Assembly: GCA_965197865.1 (NCBI GenBank)
Contig: CBDANZ010000005.1
Span: 124,001 to 188,000 of the forward strand
Length of the DNA stretch: 64,000 bases
Source of the DNA: CBDANZ01 sp965197865
GTDB taxonomy: Bacteria > Acidobacteriota > Vicinamibacteria > Vicinamibacterales > CAVVIG01
Direction: 5' to 3'
Shown: in pieces, positions 22,148 through 30,254 of the stretch
How the letters are laid out: each line of letters starts with the position of its first letter
Numbering within the stretch: the first letter of the stretch is position 1
Notes under the pieces: model-generated
Seen by the model: the letters and a program-made list of their open reading frames with translations, nothing else
What the model was told of the DNA's origin: nothing
Database searches by the model: none
Program-made: the position numbers and the translations under genes

Positions 22148-23572
22148 ATGAACGACGAGAGCTTTCGGCGCCACGGCCACGAGCTTGTCGACTGGATTGC
22201 GGACTACCTGGAGCACTCCGACCGCTATCCGGTCCTCGCCCGGGTAAGACCGGGCGAAATTCGGTCCGCGCTCCCGGGCGAGGCGCCGGAGGATCCCGAA
22301 CCCTTCGACGCCATCATGGCCGACTTCGAGCGCGTGCTCGTGCCAGGCCTGACCCACTGGAACCATCCGCGCTTCTTCGCGTACTTCACGATCACCGCGA
22401 GCCCACCGGGTGTGCTCGGCGAATTCCTATCGGCGGCCCTCAATCAGCAGGCTATGCTCTGGCGCACGTCACCGGCGGCCACCGAGCTCGAGCAGGTCAC
22501 GCTTGGGTGGCTGCGAAAGCTGATAGGCCTGCCGGAGCCCTTCGAGGGCGTGATTTACGACACCGCGTCGATTGCCACGCTTCACGCGCTCGCCGCGGCA
22601 CGCGAGAGCGCGGTTCCGGGAGCGCGAGAGTGCGGGCTGGCGGGACGCCCGGAGGTGCCGCGCCTTCGAGTGTACTGCTCCGACGAGACGCATTCCTCGA
22701 TCGACAAGGCAGCCATCGCGATCGGGTTGGGTCACGATTCGGTCCGCAAGATCCCCGTGGACGACGAGTTCCGTCTTCGCACGGACCTGCTCGCGCAAGC
22801 CGTCGTCGAGGACCGTCGGGCCGGAATGCTGCCGATCGCTGTGGTGGCGACAGTCGGCACAACGGCCACAACGAGTATCGATCCCGTCCCTGGCATCGCC
22901 GACATCTGCGCACGCGAGCGCATATGGCTCCACGTTGACGCGGCCTACGGAGGTGTCGCCGCCATGCTGCCGTCGCACGCGCACGTCCTCGCGGGCGCGG
23001 ACCGCGCCGATTCGCTCGTCGTCAACCCGCACAAATGGCTGTTCACGCCGTTCGATCTGAGCGCCTTCTACTGCCGTCGCATGGATGTCCTGCTCGCGAC
23101 GTTCTCGCTCACACCGGACTACCTCCGCACAATGGAGTCCGAAGCCAGAAACTTGATGGACACCGGCGTGCAGCTTGGCCGCCGCTTCCGCTCGCTGAAA
23201 CTCTGGATGATCCTGCGTTCTTACGGCGCGCGCGCGATTCGCGAACATCTCAGCCGGCACATTCAGTTGGCGCGGCAGTTTGCCGCGTGGGTGGACGCGC
23301 ACGCCGATTTCGAGCGCCTGGCGCCCGTCCCGTTCAGCGTCGTGTGCTTCCGCTTGAGACCTTCCTGCATCACGTCATCCGATGCCGAGCTGGACGCCGC
23401 GAACGAGCGGCTTGTTGACGCTGTGAACCAAACCGGCGAGGTATTCATGTCGCACGCCCGTCTCCACGGCCGGGTCGCTATTCGCCTGGCGATCGGCCAT
23501 CTGCGCACCCGCGAAGAAGATGTCCGTCGAGCCTGGGATCTGCTGGTCGAACACGGACGCGCACTTCGGTAG
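22148..23572 (+). CDS. Group II pyridoxal-phosphate amino-acid decarboxylase (aromatic L-amino-acid type)
   Basis: A 474-residue decarboxylase of the AADC/TDC/GAD group. Seen: the substrate-side motif THWNHPRFFAYFTITASPPG, the PLP-phosphate region, the Asp in HVDAAYGG and the PLP lysine in VNPHKWLFTPFDLSAF. The C-terminal small domain is complete. The NHPRFFAYF and NPHKW motifs fit aromatic amino-acid decarboxylases best, but substrate choice (Trp, Tyr, Phe, DOPA) cannot be read from the sequence. The 3' end is 10 bp from the convergent sixA. Its partner in metabolism is not in the window. Confidence 0.9.
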   Translation: MNDESFRRHGHELVDWIADYLEHSDRYPVLARVRPGEIRSALPGEAPEDPEPFDAIMADFERVLVPGLTHWNHPRFFAYFTITASPPGVLGEFLSAALNQQAMLWRTSPAATELEQVTLGWLRKLIGLPEPFEGVIYDTASIATLHALAAARESAVPGARECGLAGRPEVPRLRVYCSDETHSSIDKAAIAIGLGHDSVRKIPVDDEFRLRTDLLAQAVVEDRRAGMLPIAVVATVGTTATTSIDPVPGIADICARERIWLHVDAAYGGVAAMLPSHAHVLAGADRADSLVVNPHKWLFTPFDLSAFYCRRMDVLLATFSLTPDYLRTMESEARNLMDTGVQLGRRFRSLKLWMILRSYGARAIREHLSRHIQLARQFAAWVDAHADFERLAPVPFSVVCFRLRPSCITSSDAELDAANERLVDAVNQTGEVFMSHARLHGRVAIRLAIGHLRTREEDVRRAWDLLVEHGRALR

Positions 23573-23582
23573 TGTCCGAGCT

Positions 23583-24038
23583 TCAGCCGGACCCGACCGC
23601 GCCCTCGATCCGCCACAGTTCCTTCCAGGTCACGCCCTCGTCATCCGTTTGGAGCGCAGCGATGCCGTGCAGGGGAAAGGCGTCCGCCGTGTGGTCGAGC
23701 AGCGCGAGCAGCCGCGGCAGATGGGGAAAATGACCTGTAATCGCAACGTTGCGTGGCTCGCCGCGAAGACGATCGCGCATCCACTCGGCCGGATCCTCCG
23801 GCTGCAGATCGCGCATCGCCGAAAACTCCGCGAGCGCGTTGCAGGCTCGCCAGAAGATTTCGGCCGTCTGGCGCGCGCGCAGCTTGCCGCTGTGCCACAC
23901 AACGGCAGGACGTGCCCCGCGAGCCGCCGCCTCGACAGCCAAGCGCTCGATAGCTTCACGGCCCCTCTCCGACAGCGGACGGCGCGGATCGATCTCCGGT
24001 CCGACTGCATCGCCGTGGTGGACAAGGTAGAGATGCAT
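23583..24038 (-). CDS. sixA: SixA-like histidine phosphatase
   Basis: A 151-residue histidine-phosphatase-superfamily protein of the SixA type, which dephosphorylates phosphohistidine in signalling proteins. Seen: MHLYLVHHGDAVG at the N-terminus, where the catalytic His lies, then DPRRPLSERGREAIERLA, the VVWHSGKLRARQTAEIF loop and the second catalytic His in VAITGHFPHLPRLLALL. The first motif reads HHG instead of RHG, so the usual Arg is replaced by His; some SixA relatives have QHG. It is otherwise complete. A palindromic repeat separates it from the M28 gene. Confidence 0.85.
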   Translation of the reverse strand: MHLYLVHHGDAVGPEIDPRRPLSERGREAIERLAVEAAARGARPAVVWHSGKLRARQTAEIFWRACNALAEFSAMRDLQPEDPAEWMRDRLRGEPRNVAITGHFPHLPRLLALLDHTADAFPLHGIAALQTDDEGVTWKELWRIEGAVGSG

Positions 24039-24042
24039 TCGC

Positions 24043-24108
24043 GTGTAGCGCAGGTCGTTAGACCTGCCTGTGAGCGGGATTGAAGTCCCGCGCTACGCCC
24101 CACGCTAC
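24043..24108. repeat. Dispersed palindromic repeat, full double-hairpin copy
   Basis: TAGCGCAGGTCGTTAGACCTGC (shown in part by arms GCAGGTC/GACCTGC) is followed by GCGGGATTGAAGTCCCGC and closed by CGCTA. Two hairpins lie inside an outer TAGCG/CGCTA pair. It supplies the last bases of the M28 peptidase gene, including its TAG stop. Confidence 0.7.
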
Positions 24109-26690
24109 CGATGTTCGACGTAATTCAGCTCGCCCGCCTCGATGCGCATCGCTAACCGGTTCTCGAGCGGCGGCAGCGGGCACGTCGTGTAGGGATTGAA
24201 CGCGCACGGCGGATTGTAGGCTTCGTTGAAATCGAGCACGGTCGTGCCGTCAGGACGAAGGTCCGAATACAGGAACCGCGCCGCCTCGTAGGTTTCCTTC
24301 CCACTCGTGCCGTCCCTAAAGATGAAATACAAGCGCCCCGGCCTCGTGGTCATCGGGCGCATGCGAATCGTCTGGCCGTTCAGCATGAACTCGACGATGC
24401 CCTCGGTTGTGTAGGTCTGATCGTCGCCGGTGAGGCTCTCGACCTTCACTTCACGAGGCGCCGCATCCTTGATGAACCTCGCGACGACCCGACACCGCTC
24501 GTCGATGGGGAACCATCGGAAGCCGGCAAACGATCGCGCATTCTCGCTCTGGGGATCGCGCAATCGGATCGCCAGGCGATCGCCGCTTTCGTGCACCCAG
24601 AGCGCGATGTCGCCAAGCGTGAGCTCGTCGGCCGGCTGGGTTCCGCCGTCGGACCGGAGATCGACCGGCGATGCGACGCGCTGGCCTTTCAACGTGACGG
24701 CGGAGTCAGGAGCCGGCTCGAAGCGGATTCTGCTGTTCCGGTAGACGAATCGGCCGATCGAAAGAGGCGTACGTCTCGGCAGTACGATGTCGTTCGACGA
24801 AGCGCTCCCTGCGCTGTTCACGCCCGGCTTCAGGAAGAACAGGCCGGCGAGCGGAACCCAGTCGCGCGTGTAGTCGCTCTCATGCTTGGCGCGCCACGCC
24901 TCGACTTCCTTCACATTCGTGTCACCAGAGGGCACCGCTGCCGAGGAAATCAACTTGCCGAGCATCGCCTCACGCCTGGCGCGGAACTCGTTGCCCGGCT
25001 TCCACTCCGGAAGCTTCTCCGCCTCGGCGACCCGATACCCGACCGCAAAGAACACTTTCAAATCTTCCTGGGCGCCGCCGAGATCCCAGTCGGGCCGCAC
25101 GATATCCGATGGCTTGTGGTAATCGCGCTCTGTGTAGTCGCCGCGCACCCTCTGCGAATACTCCGGCGGCCGCCCCACGAATTCGACGCCTTCGTCCGGA
25201 TCGAGCGCGGGCACGCCCTGCTTGGCGAAGTTGAAGTGATCGGAGCGGTAATAGAATCCCTTTTCAGGCTCCGGATCGGGACGAATCACGCGTCCTTGCT
25301 CTTGCACCGCGTCGCGCGTGTAGTCGTCGAGGCCGGAAGCGCCGTACCCGACGAGCGTCAGATCTGTCGTCCGGCCGTGGACGTTGAGCGTGTCGATGTT
25401 GATCATCGCGGCCGTCTTCGCCAATGGGTAAATCGGCGTCACCGAGTAGTACTCCGACCCGAGGAGGCCCTGCTCCTCCGCCGTGACCGCGAGAAACAGA
25501 ATCGACCGCTTCGGCGGCGTCGGCAGCTTCGTGTAGGCGCGCGCGATCTCCAGCAGTCCGGCGGTACCGACGGCGTTGTCGACCGCGCCGTTGTAGATGC
25601 GGTCGCCGTCCACCGCCACCCCGATACCGAGATGATCCCAGTGCGCGGTGTAGATCACGTACTCGTCCTTCAGACTCGCATCGCGGCCCTCAAGCTTCGC
25701 GACGACGTTTTTCGATTCGATGGTGCGGAGCTTGTTGCGAAGCGTCATCGACGCGCGGAGCCCAAGCGGCACCGGCTTGAACGCCCGCGTGGTCGCCTGC
25801 CGCTTCAGCGCGTCGAAATCCTGGCCTGCCATCTTCAGCAGGTTCTTCCCCTGATCCAGCGTGATCCACGCTTCGATTGACGCACGGCTCATGTTCTTGT
25901 CGGGCGTGACCAAATCGAACTTCTCGCCGAGATTGCTGCTCTGCAGGACCGCAAAGGGATAGCCGGCCGGACCGGTTTCATGGACAATCACAGCTCCAGC
26001 GGCGCCCTTTTCCGCGGCGATCTCGAACTTGTACGTCCAGCGACCGTAGTAGGTCATGGCGCGGCCGCCGAATGTCTTCGGATCGAGCTCCGACGCGTTG
26101 GACGGATCGGGCACGGGCGGATCGTTGATGAGCATGACCAGGGTCTTGCCCTTTACGTCGACGCCCTTATAGTCGTCCCAGCCAAACTCCGGCGCTACGA
26201 CGCCGTAGCCGACAAACACCATCTCGGAGTTCTCGATGCTGGCACGGTCGGCCACGTGTTTGGTCCACGCAACGACATCGTCGCCCCACTTGAGCCGATA
26301 TTCGGCGCCCTCGCCGGCCGCCTTCCTCACAACGAGCGGCGCGCCATCGGCCGTAATGCCCACAAGCGGTACCTTCTGGATGTACGTACCATCCGTGTTG
26401 CCCGGCTTCAGGCCGATCTTTGTGAACTGATCGACCAGGTAGCTGACCGTGAGCTCCTCGCCTTTGGTGCCGGGACCGCGCCCTTCGTACAGGTCCGACG
26501 AGAGCGTCTTCGTGTGCGCGAGCACGGCGGCCACGTCGATGTCGGGGAGCTCGCCCATCGGCGTCAGTTGAACGGTCGGCATCGGGCCGGAAGCGGAAGC
26601 GTCCGACGGTTGGGATTGCTGGCCGGAGCAGGCGGTGAGCATAACGACCGAGATGAGCACGGCGGCCGTGAGTGCGAGTGTGCAGCGCAT
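24105..26690 (-). CDS. M28 zinc aminopeptidase fused to a DUF1684 domain, lipoprotein
   Basis: An 861-residue exported protein. The signal peptide ends in a lipobox (VVMLTAC, Cys about residue 21). Residues about 60-560 form an M28 peptidase with a PA insert: zinc ligands in YTAHWDHLGIG, YNGAVDNAVGTAGLLEIA, TAEEQGLLGSEYY, and SDHFNFAKQGVPALD. Residues about 590-861 are a DUF1684 domain, ending in EAYNPPCAFNPYTTCPLPP and ENRLAMRIEAGE, which is normally a separate protein. Both parts are in one uninterrupted frame. It is probably membrane-tethered in the periplasm and cleaves peptides. The gene is alone on the minus strand. Confidence 0.88.
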   Translation of the reverse strand: MRCTLALTAAVLISVVMLTACSGQQSQPSDASASGPMPTVQLTPMGELPDIDVAAVLAHTKTLSSDLYEGRGPGTKGEELTVSYLVDQFTKIGLKPGNTDGTYIQKVPLVGITADGAPLVVRKAAGEGAEYRLKWGDDVVAWTKHVADRASIENSEMVFVGYGVVAPEFGWDDYKGVDVKGKTLVMLINDPPVPDPSNASELDPKTFGGRAMTYYGRWTYKFEIAAEKGAAGAVIVHETGPAGYPFAVLQSSNLGEKFDLVTPDKNMSRASIEAWITLDQGKNLLKMAGQDFDALKRQATTRAFKPVPLGLRASMTLRNKLRTIESKNVVAKLEGRDASLKDEYVIYTAHWDHLGIGVAVDGDRIYNGAVDNAVGTAGLLEIARAYTKLPTPPKRSILFLAVTAEEQGLLGSEYYSVTPIYPLAKTAAMINIDTLNVHGRTTDLTLVGYGASGLDDYTRDAVQEQGRVIRPDPEPEKGFYYRSDHFNFAKQGVPALDPDEGVEFVGRPPEYSQRVRGDYTERDYHKPSDIVRPDWDLGGAQEDLKVFFAVGYRVAEAEKLPEWKPGNEFRARREAMLGKLISSAAVPSGDTNVKEVEAWRAKHESDYTRDWVPLAGLFFLKPGVNSAGSASSNDIVLPRRTPLSIGRFVYRNSRIRFEPAPDSAVTLKGQRVASPVDLRSDGGTQPADELTLGDIALWVHESGDRLAIRLRDPQSENARSFAGFRWFPIDERCRVVARFIKDAAPREVKVESLTGDDQTYTTEGIVEFMLNGQTIRMRPMTTRPGRLYFIFRDGTSGKETYEAARFLYSDLRPDGTTVLDFNEAYNPPCAFNPYTTCPLPPLENRLAMRIEAGELNYVEHR

Positions 26691-26710
26691 GCGTTACATT
26701 TTTGCACCTT

Positions 26711-26822
26711 TGTAGCCTCTCGTGCAGCGCGCGTCTTCAGACCCGCTCGCCGTGACTTGGCAGGTCCAGACCCGAGCTACCGGGGGGACCTCAATTCGGC
26801 GGGTGCACAGACCCGCGCTGCG
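26711..26822. repeat. Dispersed palindromic repeat, degenerate cluster
   Basis: GTAGCCTCTCGTGCAGCGCG, then GCGTCTTCAGACCCGC, CAGGTCCAGACCCGAGCTAC and GGGTGCACAGACCCGCGCTG follow one another. They are variants of the units at 24043-24108 and fill the divergent gap. Confidence 0.55.
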
Positions 26823-26854
26823 GATGAGGTTGGCACTCCGGTAGAATCGACAGG

Positions 26855-27523
26855 ATGGCCAACATGCTCAAGAGTGTCCGCGTTGTCGGCCATGGCCGGG
26901 TCGGATCGGCGATCAGCGCTCGACTGCGTGGGCGGGGGATCGAGCTCGGCGAGGTGGAGCCGGACCTCGTTCTGTTATGCGTCCCCGATTCGGCGATCCG
27001 GAACATCGCCGCGACGCTCGATGTCGGGCCGTGGGTCGCACACGTCAGCGGGGCGACGCCTCTTGGCGCGCTGGCGCCGCACGTCCGCCGGTTCGGCCTG
27101 CACCCGCTGCAGACATTCAACCGAACCGGAGCGCCCGAACAGCTTGACGGCGCATGGGCGGCCGTCACGGCCGAAAGCGATGCGGCCCGCTCGTGCGCCT
27201 TCAGGCTCGCCGACCGTCTCGGCCTGCGCGCATTCGAGATTCCCGACGAGGCGCGAACGCTCTATCACGCGGGCGCGGCGATTGCCTCGAACTACCTCGT
27301 CACCCTCTACGTTTCGGCCAAGCGCCTGTTCGAACAGGCAGGAGCGCCACCCGAGGCGCTCCTGCCGCTGATGCGGCGCACGATCGACAATGGCTTCGAG
27401 CTGACCGGACCGATCGCGCGCGGCGACTGGACGACGGTGGAGGCGCATCTGGCGGCCATTCGCCAGCGCACGCCGGAGCTTGAGGCGATGTACCAGGCGT
27501 TGGCCAGAACCACGGGCCCGTGA
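26855..27523 (+). CDS. DUF2520 Rossmann-fold dehydrogenase-like protein, upstream of panC-panB
   Basis: A 222-residue protein with an N-terminal NAD(P)-binding loop (VRVVGHGRVGSAISARL) and a C-terminal helical DUF2520 domain (LYHAGAAIASNYLVTLYVSA, then MRRTIDNGFELTGPIARGD). The middle has VLLCVPDSAIRNIAATL and VAHVSGATPLGALAP, as in short-chain 6-phosphogluconate-like reductases. Its stop overlaps the panC GTG start (GTGA), so it belongs to the pantothenate operon. No classical panE is in the window. A role as the ketopantoate reductase or a pathway partner is possible, but it is unproven. Confidence 0.82.
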   Translation: MANMLKSVRVVGHGRVGSAISARLRGRGIELGEVEPDLVLLCVPDSAIRNIAATLDVGPWVAHVSGATPLGALAPHVRRFGLHPLQTFNRTGAPEQLDGAWAAVTAESDAARSCAFRLADRLGLRAFEIPDEARTLYHAGAAIASNYLVTLYVSAKRLFEQAGAPPEALLPLMRRTIDNGFELTGPIARGDWTTVEAHLAAIRQRTPELEAMYQALARTTGP

Positions 27524-28326
27524 AGACTTTTCGTACAATCGCTGACCTCCGGTGTGCACTCGACTCGTTGCCCGGCGGCTCGACGATTGGGCTCGCGCCG
27601 ACGATGGGCGCGTTTCACGGCGGCCATGCCGCGCTGTTTGCGGCAGCGCGACGCCAGTCGGGAGTAGTCGTCGTCAGCTCGTTTGTGAATCCGACACAGT
27701 TTGGCGATCCCGCTGATCTGGCCGGCTACCCGCTGGACGGCACGCGCGACGAAGCCATCGCCCGCGAGGCCGGAGTCGACGTGTTGTTCGCTCCCGACGT
27801 CGAGGAAATGTATCCGCCCGGATATGCGACCTGGGTGGAGGTCGAGGGACCGGCCCGCGGTCTGGAAGCCGAGTTTCGGCCGGGCCATTTCAGAGGGGTG
27901 GCGACGATCTGCGCGAAGCTGTTCACGATCGTGCAGCCGGATGTGGCTTTCTTCGGCCAGAAGGACGCGCAGCAGGTTGCCGTGGTCAAGCGGCTGGCGC
28001 GCGACCTGAATCTGGAGGTCGAGATCAGGACGATCGCGACCGTCCGCGATGCCGATGGTCTCGCGCTTTCGTCGCGGAACGTTCGTCTATCCGCTGACGA
28101 CCGCCGCCGCGCGCTCGCCATCCCGCGTGCGCTCGCCGCCGGGGAGGCCGCCCATCGCCAGGGCCGCGACCCGGTGGGAGCCGCCCGCAGCGAGCTGGCT
28201 GGTCTCGATCCGGATTACGTCGCCGTCGCCGATCTCGACGGTCAGCCGACGCTGGCGATTGCCGCCCGCGTCGGCTCGACGCGCTTGATCGATAATGTGG
28301 TACTCAGGAAGGAGAAGAGACCGTGA
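27520..28326 (+). CDS. panC: Pantothenate synthetase (pantoate-beta-alanine ligase)
   Basis: A 268-residue PanC that joins pantoate and beta-alanine using ATP. Seen: the HIGH-like motif PTMGAFHGGHAALF, the substrate site SSFVNPTQFGDPADLAGYP, QPDVAFFGQKDAQQVAVVKR, and the KMSKS-like GLALSSRNVRLS. The length is slightly short but complete. The GTG start overlaps the DUF2520 stop, and its own stop overlaps the panB start. Cytoplasmic. Confidence 0.95.
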   Translation: MKTFRTIADLRCALDSLPGGSTIGLAPTMGAFHGGHAALFAAARRQSGVVVVSSFVNPTQFGDPADLAGYPLDGTRDEAIAREAGVDVLFAPDVEEMYPPGYATWVEVEGPARGLEAEFRPGHFRGVATICAKLFTIVQPDVAFFGQKDAQQVAVVKRLARDLNLEVEIRTIATVRDADGLALSSRNVRLSADDRRRALAIPRALAAGEAAHRQGRDPVGAARSELAGLDPDYVAVADLDGQPTLAIAARVGSTRLIDNVVLRKEKRP

Positions 28327-29177
28327 AGATACCCGTTGGCAAACGGTCGTTGTCGGATCTCGCCGAGATGAAACGCCGCGGCGCGCGGCTCGTCATGGTC
28401 ACGGCGTACGACGCGCCTAGCGGCCGCCTCGCCGACGCCGCGGGGATCGACGTCGTGCTGGTCGGTGATTCGGCGGCGATGACTCTTCTCGGGCACGATT
28501 CGACGATGCCGGTCACCGTCGAGGAGATGCTCATGCTGACGCGCGCCGTCGCGCGAGGTGCGGAGCGGCCGCTCGTTGTCGTCGACATGCCGTTTGGGTC
28601 TTTTCAGATTTCCAATCGGACAGCGCTGAAAAATGCTGTCCGCTTCGTCAAGGACGGCCATGCCGACGCCGTGAAGCTCGAAGGCGCCGGTTCAACCTTG
28701 AAGCGAGCCAGGGCGCTCGTCGGTGCCGGCGTCCCTGTCATGGGGCACATCGGACTGACGCCGCAATCAGCGACGCTTCTTGGCGGTTACAAGCCTCAAG
28801 GACGCACCGCGACGACGGCCGTTCGCCTCGGCGAGGACGCGCAGGCGCTTGAGGAGGCCGGCTGCTTTGCGATCGTGCTCGAAGCGATGCCCGCGCCAGT
28901 GGCCGCGCATATCACGCGGGAACTGACGATTCCGACATTCGGGATCGGCGCCGGACCGGACTGTGACGGCCAGGTGCTGGTCTGGCACGACCTGCTCGGG
29001 ATCTCGATCGGACACGTGCCCCGGTTCGTCAAACAGTACGCCGACGTCGCGAGCACGATCCTCGCCGCGCTCGAACGCTACGTTGCGGACGTGCGCCTCG
29101 GCCGCTTTCCCCAGGTCGAGCACACCTATTCGATGCCCGACGCCGAGCTCGCGCGCTTCGAGAATCTCAAGGACTAA
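28323..29177 (+). CDS. panB: 3-methyl-2-oxobutanoate hydroxymethyltransferase
   Basis: PanB transfers a hydroxymethyl group from 5,10-methylene-THF to 2-ketoisovalerate, making ketopantoate. Seen: LVMVTAYDAPSGRLADAAGI, VVLVGDSAAMTLLGHDSTMP, with metal-binding Asp residues, DMPFGSFQISNRTALKNAVR, VKLEGAG, MGHIGLTPQSATLLGGYKPQ and IVLEAMPAPVAAHIT. The length is 284 aa. GTG 28323 has GGAAGGAG just upstream and overlaps the panC stop. With panC and DUF2520 this makes a three-gene pantothenate operon. Confidence 0.96.
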   Translation: MKIPVGKRSLSDLAEMKRRGARLVMVTAYDAPSGRLADAAGIDVVLVGDSAAMTLLGHDSTMPVTVEEMLMLTRAVARGAERPLVVVDMPFGSFQISNRTALKNAVRFVKDGHADAVKLEGAGSTLKRARALVGAGVPVMGHIGLTPQSATLLGGYKPQGRTATTAVRLGEDAQALEEAGCFAIVLEAMPAPVAAHITRELTIPTFGIGAGPDCDGQVLVWHDLLGISIGHVPRFVKQYADVASTILAALERYVADVRLGRFPQVEHTYSMPDAELARFENLKD

Positions 29178-29183
29178 GAATTC

Positions 29184-30227
29184 ATGCGTGTCTGGCCGGT
29201 CGTCGTGCTGCTGGCTCTGGCTGCCGTCGGCGACCCGGTGGCCCAGCGTACAATTCCTCCTCTGACCAACGCCACGCTGACCGCGGTCCCCGGCATCAAG
29301 GTCGGGCATCACACGTTGACCGAACGTCCAACCGGCTGCACGGTCATCCTCACCGAAGGCGGCGCCACCGCCGGTGTGGATGTCCGTGGCGCGGCGCCCG
29401 CCACACGCGAGACGGATCTCCTTGATCCTGTCAATTCCGTGCAGCAGGTGCACGCGATCGTCTTGTCGGGTGGAAGCGCCTTCGGGCTCGATGCAGCGTC
29501 CGGCGTGATGCGGTACCTCGAAGAACGCAAGATCGGCTTTCCTTTCGGCTCGGCCCGCGTGCCGATCGTGCCGGCTGCCTCGTTGTTCGACCTGGGAGTT
29601 GGCAATCCACTTGTCCGGCCTGGCACCGATTGCGGGTATCAGGCCGCCAGAAGCGCGACGACCGGACCTGTCGTCGAAGGAAGTGTGGGCGCGGGCGCGG
29701 GCGCGACCGCCGGGAAAGCGGCCGGAATGGCTCGGGCCATGAAGACCGGCGTCGGCAGCACGGCCCTCACGCTGCCCGATGGGGTCATCATTGCTGCCTT
29801 CGTCGTCGTCAACGCCTTCGGCGATGTGATCGATCCTGCGACCGGCCAGCTTGTTGCGGGCGTCCGCACGGCAGATGGGCGATCGTTGGCCGATGCGCGC
29901 AAGCTCCTTCGCAGCGGCGCCCTCCTTCCCACGAGCGCGAACAACACCACGCTGGGTGTCGTCGCAACCAACGTCCGCTTGTCGAAGACCGATGCGAAGC
30001 GCGTGGCCGAGATGGCGCACGACGGCTACGCTCGCGCGATCGCGCCGGTTCACACGCCGGTAGACGGCGACACGATTTTCGCGCTTGCCACAGGCGCGCA
30101 CGCGGATAGCGCGGACGTTGGGGTCATTGGAGCGCTCGCGGCCGAGGCCATGGGCGACGCGATCGTACGCGCCGCGACCGAAGCCACGGGCCTGCCAGAC
30201 ATTCCAGCGGTTCGCGATCTCAGGTAG
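29184..30227 (+). CDS. P1-family peptidase (DmpA/BapA-like), exported
   Basis: A 347-residue N-terminal-nucleophile peptidase of the P1/DmpA family. Seen: a signal peptide (VWPVVVLLALAAVGDPVAQR), GIKVGHHTLTERPTGCTVIL, SGGSAFGLDAASGVMRYLEE, GAGAGATAGK, and the autocleavage segment SANNTTLGVVATNVRLSK, where the Thr after NNT should become the catalytic N-terminus. Family members cut beta- or D-amino-acyl peptides. It follows panB by 6 bp and may be co-transcribed, but has no link to pantothenate by function; beta-alanyl peptides would be a possible link. Confidence 0.85.
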   Translation: MRVWPVVVLLALAAVGDPVAQRTIPPLTNATLTAVPGIKVGHHTLTERPTGCTVILTEGGATAGVDVRGAAPATRETDLLDPVNSVQQVHAIVLSGGSAFGLDAASGVMRYLEERKIGFPFGSARVPIVPAASLFDLGVGNPLVRPGTDCGYQAARSATTGPVVEGSVGAGAGATAGKAAGMARAMKTGVGSTALTLPDGVIIAAFVVVNAFGDVIDPATGQLVAGVRTADGRSLADARKLLRSGALLPTSANNTTLGVVATNVRLSKTDAKRVAEMAHDGYARAIAPVHTPVDGDTIFALATGAHADSADVGVIGALAAEAMGDAIVRAATEATGLPDIPAVRDLR

Positions 30228-30254
30228 ACCCGGGTGTAGCCCCTTGCGCGACGC

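Noticed and set aside
24591..26690. Plus-strand frames of over 400 codons opposite the M28-DUF1684 gene
   Set aside because: They are the high-GC complement of a real gene, with Arg/His-rich low-complexity products.
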